DNA of 64,000 nt. Source: Scatophagus argus (lineage: Eukaryota; Chordata; Actinopteri; Scatophagidae). The notes below the pieces were generated by a model that worked only from the letters and a program-made list of their open reading frames with translations, made no database searches and was not told where the DNA came from. Shown in pieces: positions 25,698-38,612 of this stretch; positions within the stretch are counted from its first letter, which is position 1; every line of letters begins with the position of its first letter. Location of the stretch: the NCBI RefSeq assembly GCF_020382885.2, contig NC_058494.1:14464001-14528000 (forward strand), in the 5' to 3' direction. Both the position numbers and the translations under genes were made by a program.

Positions 25698-28600
25698 TCA
25701 AAGCCGAGTCATTTTGAGAATTTCTAGCTCTATCTTTATCTCATTTTCTACTTCCTTCTCGGCACTCATTGCAGGGTTATCGTACGCCTCTGTGTGTGGC
25801 TTCTTGCTGTTTTCCACAGATTCTTCCTCTCTGTGTTCCGGATCACCAGCAGTAAACTGACAGCATTTGCAGCAGCAACAGCATTTGGCCGTAATCAGAC
25901 CGACCACTTTGTCCCAGGGAGCCAAAGAGTGGGCCCACAGGGGGAGGAAGTCCCAGGATTGTAATACTGCAGGTAGACAATTGGGTTTCTTTTTCTGCAG
26001 TATGTTGATCACTATGATGATGACCAACATGACAACCAGAGGTACACCAACTCCCACCAGCACTTGCCAGCCAGCTAGTGACAGACTAAAGACAAAGAGC
26101 GGTAAAATGAAGAAGCAGCAGATGATGTAGACAGCAGCAAACCAGCGGTAGGAGGCGGTGATGTTGCCCAGGCCTTTAGCCAGTCGGATAGGGAAGCGGG
26201 TGAAGGGGATTGGATACCACAGAACGATGCCAGAGATGTTGAACAGGAAGTGCACAAGGGCAATCTAGAGCAATCATCAAAAAACTTTATTGATTTTAAA
26301 TGTTAAGTTATTTTTATTCAAATTAATTGTTTTGATCCTGAAAATGAAAAAAATTAATTCTCTTTATACTTTTACATACTACTTTATTTAATAAAACATT
26401 ACTGACATCCCTAATGGGTCATGGCACAATTCAAGGTGTCAATTTGCAATTATCCTAAAGTCAAATACAATATATATCAAATGTAAAATAGGAAAAAGCA
26501 GGCTTCCTCTGTCTTACATATCTTATATTTCTGACAATTCAAAAGAAATTCACGCAAAACCTTAAACGTGTAGATTTTTTTGTTAATTACTGACCTGTAG
26601 AGCATTAGCCAGACTGTCTCCAGGACTTGCCATAGCCGCCAGGATGGCTGTCGTAGTTGTGCCAATATTTGAACCCAGAGACAATGGGTATGCTCTTTCT
26701 ATGCTGATGACACCAATACCTATTCAAACAAAATGGGGCACTGATTAAAATGCCTATTTACACACCCCCTCTCTGTTTCTCCAACTACCACCACTTCCTG
26801 TGTCCTTCCTGTTTTACCAGAACATTAGTTATATATATATATTAGCTATAAGTCTTAGAAATAAAAACAAAAGCAAGAAGACAACAAGCATGTTAAGTGG
26901 GAGTGTTGCCTACATCACTTTCTACTTCATTCAGTCTTTGTCAAGAAGCAGAATCTGGTCATCTATTTATGGGAATTTCAAGTGCAAAATGTTACACAGA
27001 TAATGATGATAAAATAAATGTGGATGGGCAGATGGATAGATGGATGGATATCCTCACCAACAAGTGGAGTAATTGCCGAAGTGAAAACTGAACTGCTCTG
27101 CACAATGAAGGTCATTCCAGCTCCGACTAAAATAGCGATGTACCCCGTGACCCAGCCAAATGGAAATGGGAAATCTGTGAACACAAACATACACAAAACA
27201 TTCATAAATTATTGAGCAATATAATCACATTCAGATTTATTACATTAGAATAAATGCAGTGTGCAGTGCTGCTTACCAGTGTTGAGGATCTTCTTGATGA
27301 CGGCAGCCACCTGTCCCTTCAGCATGGAGTTGAGCAGCTTGACAATGAGGATCAGGCAGGAGCAGAGCACCAGCAGAGAAAGAGCCAGCAGGATCAGACC
27401 CACTGCCAGGTCAGACAGATTCACATTCACAAAGAGATGTTTACCTGTGGACACACAGAAACACAGACCTAACATGTCTGCAGAGATGACACTATGGATA
27501 CAAGTAGGCAAGTCTTGAAGCTACGTTAATTTTTTTGCTCACTTTAAAAATTTGAAAAACACACACTCTCAAATATTACTAAATCACAATTATGGTTGGT
27601 GTTTCTAGATGAAAAATGTCCCCTGCTGCTAGAAAAACGCTGTGATCTATAAAACCAAAACCTTGAATTGAATGAAGTCAATCAAGTCAAAGATGGCAGC
27701 TGACTGCATAGTTGAGTCATACATCACGATGAGAGTTTAGAGTATGTTTTGTGGTTCACATTGGCAAAATAAGAAAAGAAAAAATGGTCTTACATTTCTG
27801 GACATTGAATGTTTGAGAAATGTTCTTCAGTGTGAAGGTGTAGTTGCCATCGACCCAGCAAAGAGATGGAGACGTGCAGTTCTCTGGACCAGGCACTGTA
27901 ACATTCTTTAAGGTCTAAAACACAGTAGCATTTTGACAATAGCAATTTTTATCTTGCCTGTTTTGGAATATGTGGCACGTAGCTGACATGCTTTTGGTCT
28001 TACTGTGTTGGTGAAGGTTTGGCACCATTTCTTAATGAGACTCTTGTTCCTGGCTTCTGGGTCTCCTGTGGCAATTCCACTAATGACAGACTGATCCAGC
28101 TACATCAGAGTGAAAGAAATGTACATCCGTGATAAGGATAATCACATTGTATAGTGACTTGTTATCTTATCTCTCTGATACACTGGTGATTTCTTTAGGG
28201 GAGTAAAAACTAAAAAATTCCAATCCCACATGAAGATAACACTAACAATGGTACCATATTTCCTGCATTGATCTGACCATTGTTTGAGTGTGTTTGCCAC
28301 CTGTCTCAGCTCAGGGATAAACCAGTGAGCTTGAACAGGTCATTTCACACACCTGCTGGTGTATGAATTGACTGACAATGTAGGGTAGACTACTTTGATG
28401 ACTGATATCCTTGATATTTTACATTATGTTTCTGTACAATAATGTATATTATGGTGCAGACTACAATATCACTACAATCACTTTATACTGTATCTTATCT
28501 CCCATACTATATTATTATGCTAATATGTCTCAGTGTTTTATGACATTATATATTACATTATCTTCTACTATAACTCTATGACACTGACAAGACCGCATGC

Positions 28601-31600
28601 ACAGCTGACAACAACATCATCAGAAATAATATTTTACCTGTATAATTGACTCGGTGAGGACATCAGTGATCACATTTAAAAGGTCTGGGGCCTCTCCACT
28701 CTCAATTTTGAAGGAGTCAATCATGAGCTTGGTGACCTCATACAAATAACCAGTGGCGACCTCCAGAGGCAGCAGCACCAGTACAGAGAGCCAGTTGAAA
28801 AAGTCATGAACTGTGGCCCCTGCAAAAGCCCTGCAGGTACGTTGTGAAAGGAGGCAGATGAATGCAGAGTAAAATGTCATTCAACCTTTCTGATGGGAGC
28901 TGTTTATTATTGCTGTCCAAGGAAGTAATCTAGTAAGTAAGTTGCTAAACAACACTATCACCAGAACAGTACAACTATTTTTTAAAACAAACTTGAACAT
29001 CGTAAATTACAGATTCTATTTGGGGTATTTGTGGTTGTTTGGTAAAGGGAAACTTTAACTTTTTGGGCTTTCTGAGATACATGTAAAGGGAGTCAAAAGG
29101 GGCCATCCATCAAAAACAAAATTGTTTACCTGCGAAAGGTGCTGCGTTCACCAGCCTGCGTCATGGCCACTAGTGTGTTGGTGACAGAGGTGCCGATGTT
29201 GGTGCCCATGATGATGGGAACAGCCAGCTGGACCGTTAGCACTGCCAAAGCACACAGTTCTCCATCATCATTTGTCCTCCCTATCCTCCACACCTCCATC
29301 ATCATCAGTCATCTATAGTCTGTGCATGGATGTGTGCATGCGTGTGTGTAGTGTGGAGGTTCGTACTCACGTCCAGAGGAGACCATGCTGACAACTATGG
29401 AGGATGAAGTGGATGAGCTCTGGACCAGCAGTGTGACCAGAACCCCGATGACCAGACCAGCCAGAGGGTTGGCCAAAACTGCGTTGTCCTGAAAGATGTC
29501 TCCTGCTGCTTTACCTGGACATGGTGAACATAGGAGCCTGTACTTCATTCAAAATACGGCTCTCCCTCCTTCAAAACAGTATTTGATGGGGAGAGGTGGG
29601 ACTGAATATAAATGTGTACTACACCATGCTCTTTTATGTATAGAAGACTGCGTGTTGATACCATGTTTACAAGTTTTTTCACTGAAGTTATTTTGATATG
29701 TCACAGTAAGTAATGTACTGGTATATGACAAACATTGTGACAGCTTAAAATGTCTACTGTGAAAACAGTCAATAGTTTGAAAAGTCATAGGTCTCCAAAG
29801 GCCTCCCAGTGGCTTCAGACGAGTGTTAGTGTATTTACCTCCAACAAGCTGGAAAGCTGAGCTGAGGATGTCAAGAGAGCAGATGAATATGTAGAGGAAA
29901 CCCAGCAGCAGGATCAGCTTCGCCACCGAGACCAACACTCTCAACACCTTGCCTCTGGTGTCCAGAGCTGAGACACAGAAATCACTTTGACTGAATATCC
30001 AGTGAAAAGACATTCGCATTTTTTAAATATTTATCCAACTTTTCTTTCATGGGTCTGTGGGTCAGATTTGAGAAAAGAAAAGGGCACGCAGGACACCTGC
30101 AGATTTTTGTAAAGGATTTTAATGTAATTCTATCACTGTAGAATCCAAAACTTGATTGAGGGTAGAAACTGGACACATTTCCTATGTGTAGCATGCAGCT
30201 CACATCAACTCTTGTGGATGAAAGCAAAAAAGGTTAACAATAGAAACATGATAAAATAAAACTTTTTCAAATTAAGAAATGCTGCAATTTAATCCTAAAT
30301 GAATAATTTTGGGTATCACTTCATTAGAAGTGATGTGGAGTGTGGTGTCATATCCATGACATGACACCTGTGATGAACATGAAGTCTTGATCAATGTTTA
30401 TGACTGCTATCATTAAGTGACATTTGTTCAGTTATGTCATTTTTATGGAGTTAGGGATAGGATGGACCAGATATGAGTTAATGACCACAGTCCTGAACAT
30501 TTATAAACATTGTTCCATAACCACCACATGCTGTGTCTTAAACACACCACCCCAAATAAAGTGTTATCTAGTATCGCATTTATACTGGAATACTCTTGCT
30601 GTAAGTTAGAGTAACAAATATAAGTGTTAAATTTGCTGACCTCCCTCAGCAGGAACTCTTGCATGAAGTTACTGTTTAACTTTGACATCCTGTCGACTTT
30701 GACATTCTGCACAGACTGTGCTGCCTTTCTGGCTACTGTCTGGATCACATCCATTACTACTCCTGACCCTCATGCTTTCTAAGCAATCAGATCAGCAACA
30801 CTGTTTGATTTATCGTTTTATTAGTGAAGAAAGGATATCTTGGAAAGGGAAAGCCACCTTTGGAAGTTTTGGTGTTTTACAACACTGAACCAAGGTAGAT
30901 TGAACATGGCTCTTTGACACCGACCTTTCAACGTCAAAGTGAAAACATACAGTCATCAGAATTAATAACAGATACAAATGTATGTTTTGAAGTATTCAAC
31001 CCGCTTAATAGGGCAAACTGAACGTTATGCATCCGATTTGTGTTAGAAGTCACATATGGAGATCACCAGAGTGTAGATGAGGGTTTTAATTGATTGTAGT
31101 GTAAATACATATGTGCCTGGAAGGTCTACTTCAATCTGATGTTGTTAGAGAACAAAGCACAAAAACATCCTGGGTACTGAATATTTTTTTCACTGTAAAC
31201 TGTCACTCCAGCCTTGTTATTCTCTATATACTGTGAATATCTTGTGATGTACAGACACAGGTTTATTTGACTGTACAAAAAAACTGTGGACTTGATATGG
31301 TTTGTTATATGGGGCGCTTTATCATATCTACAGTAGAATACGTTAAATACAGTAGGCATGTGAATGTATCACTTATTAACGGCGTGTATCTTATCAGGAC
31401 ACATATGTTCCTTTAAAAATGCAAGGATAAGACCATACTGTACTTGTACTAGTCATAATGTTACATGATGTATTAACAAGTCCTCACCTGACCAGGGAAC
31501 GCCTGTGTCCTTCAGCTCTGGCAGGTCCCATGGGTCTGCGTCCTCCTCAATCAAAGCTGCAGTGGAGTGTGCAGGGCTCGCTTTGACCTCTGAGACAGAT

Positions 31601-32991
31601 GAAAAGCCTGAATACATTTATTGTGCTTTTCGTACAACTAAATACAGTACATGTCAATAGCTTTCAGAAATATACCTTTGCTTTTACTTCCATGTCTGTT
31701 TTTGGGATCCTCCTCACATTTGTTTTGACCAGCCGGTGGCTGAAAAGAAAGAAAAGGCAAAATGATTATTTTTAACAACTTAATTGTAAAATGCTATATG
31801 TTGACTGTGGAAAATGTTTGCTTCTTCAGTTTTATTTATAACTATTTAAAGGTCAAAGAGGATTCTTTCTGAGGAACTGTAATGCAACACAGGCTTTAGG
31901 ATGAGGTGTCAGTGTCAACTTTATTTAAGAGATTGCAGCTAAATCAAATATGCCAACCTGAAAATTTGCCATCGTCACACTGGCATCTGGCATCATAACA
32001 GGTCATTAAATTTTTACAGAAATCCTCAATCAATTGTATTTAATGTCTCATCCAGTGGCAAACTCAAAGTATGTCGGAATAAAAGAAACCATTACAGTTT
32101 GGCTCTCGGGTGTTCAGAAACATCACACACACAGTCTCTCACATGCCAGGGTATTGATCATATTGTCACATGGTCTAACTGGGGTAAAATTCCATTCACA
32201 CCACAGTATGACACACAAAGGAAGCTACCAGCTGAATCGATGCTATTCTTCACCAGTTATTTGAATGTATTCATTAACTATTAATAAATTACATCCTCAT
32301 ATATAAATGCAGGCTACAAATATTATGTTATTCTCTTTAATGCATAATTTACCAAAGCCCTCTTGAACTATTTATGCGTATAACGATCTCACTACACATT
32401 TTATATGCAGCAAACAGTAATTTTACATTTCATGTGCAGAGTTTCGGTGGTCGTTTCCAAGCTAAATTTCAATTTGCCGTCATCATACAACAAAATAATT
32501 CCATATTAATGTCTAGCAGTCTTTCTTTGGTCTTGACTCATTTTGTCACCTCATTTCACAGTCCAGGAGGCACATACTTTGTGGTCTGCTTGCAAGCTGA
32601 TTTGTTTCATTTGGAAAAATATACTTTTAAAATACGACTCATAAGATACCTTCTTGTGTTACCATATGAGCAGTGAAATCTAACAGCACAAATAAGGGTG
32701 ATCATGTACAAGTGTTAACATAAGTGGAGTAAAGTACAGTGTATGTTGTTTATCTGTAAGTGTATAATTCAGGTATTTAAGATAAGATAACGCTTTGTTA
32801 GTCCTGCAGTGGGGAAATTCTCAAGCTTAATAACAGTATTTAATGTATCACTGAGGGATATGGGATTTTTATCTCAGTCAAACTTAAAAACAAACTTATA
32901 TCCCCTGGTTTTCAGGTGACAGCAGTAATAAAGTGTGCAGATCTACAGAAGTCGTACTTGTCCTTACCTGTGGCAGGCGTAGTGAGTCCAT
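25698..32991 (-). CDS. slc34a2: Sodium-dependent phosphate cotransporter 2B (NaPi-IIb, SLC34A2)
   Basis: Thirteen coding exons, in transcript order: 32968-32991, 31676-31739, 31488-31589, 29839-29967, 29371-29514, 29130-29241, 28638-28830, 28004-28099, 27794-27914, 27277-27444, 27058-27174, 26595-26719 and 25698-26264. They join in frame to about 653 residues. This apical transporter couples Na+ to phosphate uptake. Both inverted-repeat QSSS motifs are present (VQSSSTSSS near residue 138 and [10 protein letters not shown] near 410), as are [11 protein letters not shown] and [12 protein letters not shown]. The large extracellular loop (exons 8-9) carries several N-x-S/T sites and Cys pairs. 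The C-terminal tail has the CCCCCKCC cluster typical of the IIb isoform, and the protein ends KMTRL. The start is less certain: MDSLRLPQ has a strong donor (GTAAGG), while an alternative exon (31958-31972, MANFQ) also joins exon 2 in phase but has a weaker donor. TTTAAAAGG near 33130 could be its TATA element. Confidence 0.93.
30311..30570. mobile_element. MITE-like DNA transposon remnant in an slc34a2 intron
   Basis: The left end GGGTATCACTTCATT and the right end AATAAAGTGTTATCT are imperfect inverted repeats of the GGTAACACTTTATT type found on a widespread teleost non-autonomous element. The interior (CATGACATGACACCTGTGAT, then GAACATGAAGTCTTGA) also matches my memory of that element. It is short and carries no coding capacity. 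Confidence 0.6.
31958..31972 (-). CDS. slc34a2: Possible alternative first coding exon of slc34a2
   Basis: This minus-strand exon reads ATG GCA AAT TTT CAG (MANFQ) and is followed by a GTTGGC donor. It joins exon 2 (31676-31739) in phase 0, exactly as the upstream MDSLRLPQ exon does. No good acceptor lies just upstream, so if used it would be a first exon with its own promoter. The donor is weaker than that of the upstream exon. Confidence 0.35.
32781..32822. repeat. Retroposon-tail-like repeat fragment
   Basis: GATAAGATAACGCTTTGTTA followed by GTCCTGCAGTGGGGAAATTC resembles a short repeat tail that is very common in teleost genomes. A related fragment lies near 47880-47930. I cannot assign the parent element with confidence. 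Confidence 0.45.
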
Positions 32992-33841
32992 GCTTCTTGT
33001 GCGCCCGGCTCACCTGTGCTTCAGGTTCAGAAATGCTTCTTCGGTGGAGGGCAGAGGAGAGTCTGATGTGCAGATAAATGCAGCGTTCACCAGGAACACT
33101 TAAATCCAGCAGATAAGCCGAACACACCTTTTAAACCTTGATTAGTCTTACCTGACACTTGTGATCTTCCTGCCAAGTTGTGTTGCAATTTCACATGGTA
33201 CCTGATAAGTCTTGGGTTGGTGGTCTCTACCTTCAGCTGCACCTGCTGTTATCAACCTGAACACCTCACAGAAATACTTTGACGCTGAAGATGAGTAATA
33301 AATTCCGTTGGCTGTTTGCTCAATTTGCAAATGTGTCCATCCACTTAAACCAGAAAGTGCTGCTGAGCAGTCACCGCCAAACAAACGCTCTAAATGTCTC
33401 TGTTACATCTGCCTGGCACAGCCGTCACAGTGATGATCACTCCAGCTGGTGGACCCTGAGATTAACCAGAGGACTGTCAGAGAGAATGGCTCCCCTGGCA
33501 AAGGTTTATCCCACTAACAGACAGACCACATTGGGGGTGGGGGGTTGCAGGATGTGCCCTGTGTTGTACAGTGTACACTGTGTATGTGGGTATGTTCTAT
33601 TTTGGTCCCACATTGAGATTCTTCTGGAGCAATCTATTGATTCTCTAAATACAGCTATCCATTGTTCAATACTTCAAAACATCAATGACATAAGTTTAGG
33701 CTTAGAAAACTGTTGATGATGCCTGAGAGGACTTAGAGGAGAGAAAGTCAGGCCAGGCCATGCTGATGCATTGACTTTTCACAAAAGTTGTGACCTGACA
33801 TTGTCAGCTGAGGACAGCAGGGGAATTTAACATCCTCTGTG

Positions 33842-33845
<4 letters not shown>

Positions 33846-33878
<33 letters not shown>

Positions 33879-33916
33879 CACACACACACACACACACGCT
33901 CGCACACACACACACA
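33846..33916. repeat. Compound microsatellite (TC)n-(CA)n
   Basis: A run of CT dinucleotides is followed by CACACA repeats with a CGCTCG interruption. It is intergenic. Confidence 0.95.
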
Positions 33917-35650
33917 AAACTACACTTTTACATCTGAATGCAGGGAATAAAAGAGCCTTTTGTTAAACTTTATTTATCCGTGTCATTTCCCAGTGAAAGA
34001 TCTGCAATCCTGCTGAATATACACAGTTTATTAGATTGACCTGATAAAAACTCATGCAAGTCTAATTCAGCAGTCTTGCAATACATTCTTGAGGAGTGTT
34101 CCTGCTATTCAGCCTCACCTCCCTCATATTAATGGAGTGGACAAAGTAATAGAAACAGTATATTGCAGTACAATTCAAAACACAGCAAACTGAAGACTCC
34201 AAATCTGTTCCCTAAACATAAACTGGACATTACAGCTGGTGCTGTATTGAAGGATATACTGCAGGAGTGCTGTATTAATTTTAGCTAGATGTACCTAACA
34301 AACTGGCAAATGAGTTGTATGTTTGTTTGTTTATTTATTGGGAGAAGTGCCAATTAATAAACACTGACTTTTAAAAATGTCACTGTAAGTGTCTCAGGGT
34401 GAGCAGAAAAATTGCAGCCATGTCACACAAGAGGCATACTTGAGCAGTTCAAGTGTTGATCTGCTTAGTTAAAGTTACCACACAGGTGGTAATTGTCACA
34501 GGTGCCCCCAGTGCAGCCAAGTACCCACCTGATGAGCCAAAAAGCTTGTCTGATAAACCAAAATGTCCCCAAGTGTCCTGCTACTCTGGTGTGACCTTTG
34601 GACAAAAATGAACCATAACCCTACCCTGTCACTCAGATCAGACACAAATGAATTCCAGTCTGGTGCCTCGTGTCATGTCATGTTACCAGTAAGACTGAAT
34701 GGATGATAAAAGGGGGTAACAACGGACAAAATACACATTGATTTTTTGTTTATCAATAAATGCTGATTGTGAATATGGTATCTTTCACTGTAGATGTACT
34801 TTGGCTAAAGCTCTAACAAGTCTTGAGCACAACAAAGATCTCTCACTTCATGCAACCACATGTAAAAGGTAATCAAAGGTATCTTTGTGAAAAAAGCTTT
34901 GACCTTATGCAAGTGCAACAGCATCATCTAGGCACCACACAATGCTATTACAACACTGTGATATTCTATTCTTGGTAATTTCTTGACATTTATCAAATAT
35001 AAGTAAGATAATTTATCACCTGCTTTTTTTTTCTTTTTCGACTCAAAAAAAACCCCACATATATTGTTGTAGTTAATACTATAAGAGCTATTACTACTAC
35101 CACTACTACTACTGCTATTAGTTAAATTATTTACTTAATAGCAAGTGTAATGACATTCAAAAGCTATACACAAAATATAAATTACAATGCAGTAGTCCAT
35201 ATGTAAGTCCAGAGACCTCATTCATAAACGGACCATCCAGTCAATTTTGATCTTAAGATTAACTTGAGGAGAAAAGCACCAATATAAATATAAACACTTT
35301 GATATGGAAATGATCTTATCTCCAAGTCAAATCTCTAAATCTAGACAATAAAAACTATATAAGACTTCCAAAATGTCAGCAATTTATTATACTTTGTCAT
35401 TACTGTCATAACCACCAGAGTGCGTAGTTCGACATTATAATGAGGCAATGCGCCTTGACCTTTCAAAATAAAACGTCCGTGATAAAGCTCAGTTGTCAGT
35501 GTAATATTTTAGAATTGTGTACATCAATAAAACAATAACATGTGACTATTTGAAAATAGTTTGCCAGAGCTATTGTGACTGGCTAATCACTGTCAAGCAG
35601 TAATTTAACTTAAAACGGTATATTTTCTCGCTACAAATGCAACTTTTTAT

Positions 35651-35666
35651 TTCCGGGTTACGTCAG
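35651..35666 (+). promoter_or_regulatory. ociad1 promoter elements: ETS-like TTCCGG and CRE-like TTACGTCA
   Basis: TTCCGGGTTACGTCAG combines an ETS-type site with a CRE-type site about 120 bases before the ociad1 start codon. This arrangement is typical of TATA-less housekeeping promoters. Assignment is by motif and position only. Confidence 0.55.
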
Positions 35667-35781
35667 TGTTGGCTCGAGCAATGACATTGTCCCAAACTAA
35701 GAAGTCGGTCTGTCTAGTGGCTCACAGTCTGTTATTTCAGATGCTTTGAAAGTTTAAATTAGCACCGACAGTGTTGTCAAC

Positions 35782-37841
35782 ATGACATCCACCACGACAG
35801 GTTTCACGGAGAACCGGCAACCCGGTAGAGGACAGGTAAACATGCAAATACACGCGCGTTATCAAACAAGATGCTAACATGCTAGCTGCTGGCGTTAACT
35901 TAGGGTGAACTGTGGGTAGTAACGTTAACTGGCAAATTAAAAAATCTCATTAGTTTGTCTCTAGGCTGTTAGTGTGACTCGCCAACAAGTCCTGTCTCAA
36001 CAACTCTCAAGTCAATTAACTAACGGCATTTAAGTTAACGATGGTGTTGTGTTTGTGTGTGTGTTACGTAGGGGCCAGTGGGCTTGGAGTACATCCCCAC
36101 AGAAGAAGAGAGGAGGGTGTTCAAAGAGTGCAACCAGGAGGCCTTTTGGTACAGGTGTAAGTTTGGGCCTTTCACATCAGATTAATGTCATGTTCAAACC
36201 AAAACTCAAAGTTGGAAAAATGTTTGACACCGACATGCTTGTTCTCCACAGCGGCGCCCTTCTCCGCGATTAGCATGGCTGTCACTCAAGCCCTTGTTGT
36301 CAGAGGTAATACTTGGCATAATGTAGAGGAATCTGCAACACATCTGTAAAATTAAGTGTGAGCACACCTTGAACTTTATATCAGTCGTTTTCTTTTTACA
36401 TTTGCAGGGACCCTGTCTGCATCTCCAAGGTTTGGATCGCTACCCAAAGTGGTCTGTAAGTGCATCAACATGAAATCTGGGCGATCATACACTCAATTCC
36501 CTCATATATTTATATTGCTTGTCGCACCCTTTTATTAACGCCATTAGGCACACCAGCAACACTACAAACTAGAGCACTTTAAAAGACTATAAATTTTCAG
36601 CAAAAGCTGAACATCATGACCTTTTATCAAGCTAGAAATCACTGCATATCTGGTTTATTAGATTAAACTATTTCCACCAAATGAGGTGGCAGATGACTGC
36701 AAATAATATTTGTGTGACATGAGATGAGACCAGATGATGCAAATCTCTGAACTTTTACCAATCTAGGTGTGTAAAAAAGGTGTCACTGCCTAAACCTTTA
36801 TCATATTCACACTACTCACAATACTTACATACTCTCTCATTGATGATATCAGCTGTCCCCATTTGAAATTGAATTTTAAATGAAAAAGCAAATAATCATT
36901 GTCACAGTGTTGTTCCATAATTGTTACTGGAATATTAAAAATATTGACATGCAAAATGTCTCTCCAGTTGCTGGCTTCTGTGGCTACCTGGCTGGGAAAC
37001 TGTCATACATGAAGACGTGCCAGGAGAAGTTCAAGCGGCTGGAGAACTCCCCTCTGGGAGAGGCTCTTAGACAGAGGACTGGGCTGCCCCAGCAATAGTG
37101 AGCACCACACACTTGATTGTGATACTGTTGTTTTTAATCCCCTATCTACCACTGTTTTAACGTTCTCCTCCTCAATTCTAGCGGTGCTCAGTCAGAGCTG
37201 AGTAACCCAGACACCCAGTCGTTTGAGACCGTGTTCCAGCCAGCAGAAGATCTCAGCCACAAAAACTACAATACAGAATCAGTCATGCAGTTGGGCAAAT
37301 CAGATGACTTCAGTACTCCAGGTAAGTTGCAAATTAATTATTATACAAACATAAGATGATTTGTGCGCACTGGGTGTGTCACAATGAGCTCTTTCTACTG
37401 CTGTTGTGTTCTTTCATGAAACAACCACCACAGCTAAGTTTAATTATTTCAGTATTACGTGACTGTCAGCATATGTTGATGTCTTCGTCTCCATCTTCCT
37501 TAGTTGAGTCATACGTGGAAGAAGAGGAGCCCAAGAAGAAGGCCATCCTCTATGAGGACCTGAGGCTCAAAAACAGAGAGAACTATGAGGTCACGCTATC
37601 TCAGAAGGCTGACACACTGCTCAAAACGTCACCCGAGAAGGAGCCAAAAAGACCTAAAAAAGAGGGTGAGCTGTTACTGCAGATACATGCAAAATACTGG
37701 ATGGGTTGGGAACAGTTTAAGTAATTTGTATTCAAATACACCCGTTATCTTAAAATGAGTCTCTGAGACTGAATTAAATCTCCTTTTTTTTTGTCTTACT
37801 TTACAGTGAAGAATATCTATGGAGACACCTGGGAGGAATGA
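35782..37841 (+). CDS. ociad1: OCIA domain-containing protein 1 (OCIAD1/Asrij)
   Basis: Eight exons (35782-35835, 36072-36156, 36252-36305, 36408-36455, 36968-37097, 37182-37321, 37504-37665, 37807-37841) join in frame to 235 residues, close to human OCIAD1. The OCIA domain spans about residues 20-110. Conserved blocks are YIPTEEERRVFKECN, the hydrophobic helices around SAISMAVTQALVV and FAGFCGYLAGKLSYMKTCQ, and EKFKRLENSPLGEALR. The C-terminal half is polar and ends KNIYGDTWEE, matching the KYGDTWDE end of the human protein. OCIAD1 is an endosomal and mitochondrial inner-membrane protein linked to stem-cell maintenance and respiratory-chain regulation. An ATTAAA poly(A) signal lies at 37892-37897. 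I see no anomalies. Confidence 0.95.
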
Positions 37842-38612
37842 GTCCTTACTTAAAGTTTATAATCTGTTCTTGATGTTTTCTTTGTAAGTCAATTAAAGCA
37901 AATCACATTAGGTTTAAAATGGTCTCTCTCTGTACTTTGGATTTGATTTGAATTGTATAATAGAATGTATTAATATTGAAACGACTTCTACCAGAATGCA
38001 CAGAAGAGGTTTTGTTCACACTGATTTCAAAACATGGGTGTTAAGTGTAGCAACTGTATTTGTTGACAAACTAAAAAGAACGTAACAGTAAAAAATTGAT
38101 TTAAGCTCCCAAACCTTAAAACTAAATGGACATTTAAATAAAGCAGAAAACAGATTTCATAACTCTCATAAGCTTGAGCTCTGCAACTGTTTTGATTTTG
38201 TTAATCTTGAGGGCCATATTGTTTGATTTATTTTTTGATTAGCTGACCATGACATTAGCTGGATTTGTACCATAACAAAATATACTTTTCATTGTGTTGT
38301 GCCTGAAGAAGACAACCTGTTAGGGTTCAAACAATGCCTTTTTCTTTTTCTTGCATGCATACACTCAACATTCCTTGCCTTGTAAACATGCTTTAAATAT
38401 AGTACAGAACATGCACACAAGCAAAACAATTTATTTACAAATGTCAATGATGACAAACATTCAGAGAAATGCTATGTAATTCTACAGGCCAACAAACACC
38501 CCACAATATTGTTGATATTATAGACAACATCAAATGAGATTTTGTACTTTTGATCAAACAAGGCTTATCTGTATGACTGGAATGTTGCAAAGCAATCAAA
38601 TTATAACCATGA
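37842..38612. other. Convergent 3' UTR region between ociad1 and the RHBDD2-like gene
   Basis: The two genes converge here. The ociad1 poly(A) signal is at 37892. On the minus strand AATAAA (forward TTTATT, about 38429-38434) lies some 180 bases past the RHBDD2-like stop. Nothing else was recognised. Confidence 0.65.

Larger units (their letters stand above)
32992..35781. other. Divergent intergenic region between slc34a2 and ociad1
   Basis: The two genes are transcribed away from each other. The left 150 bp is the likely slc34a2 promoter and leader; the right 150 bp is the ociad1 promoter. In between I see a TC/CA compound microsatellite (33846-33916) and A+T-rich DNA, with no recognisable exon. 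Confidence 0.6.

Noticed and set aside
33279-33716. Plus-strand frame of 145 codons between slc34a2 and ociad1
   Set aside because: No motif or splice context was found, and it overlaps the likely slc34a2 upstream region. I treat it as chance.
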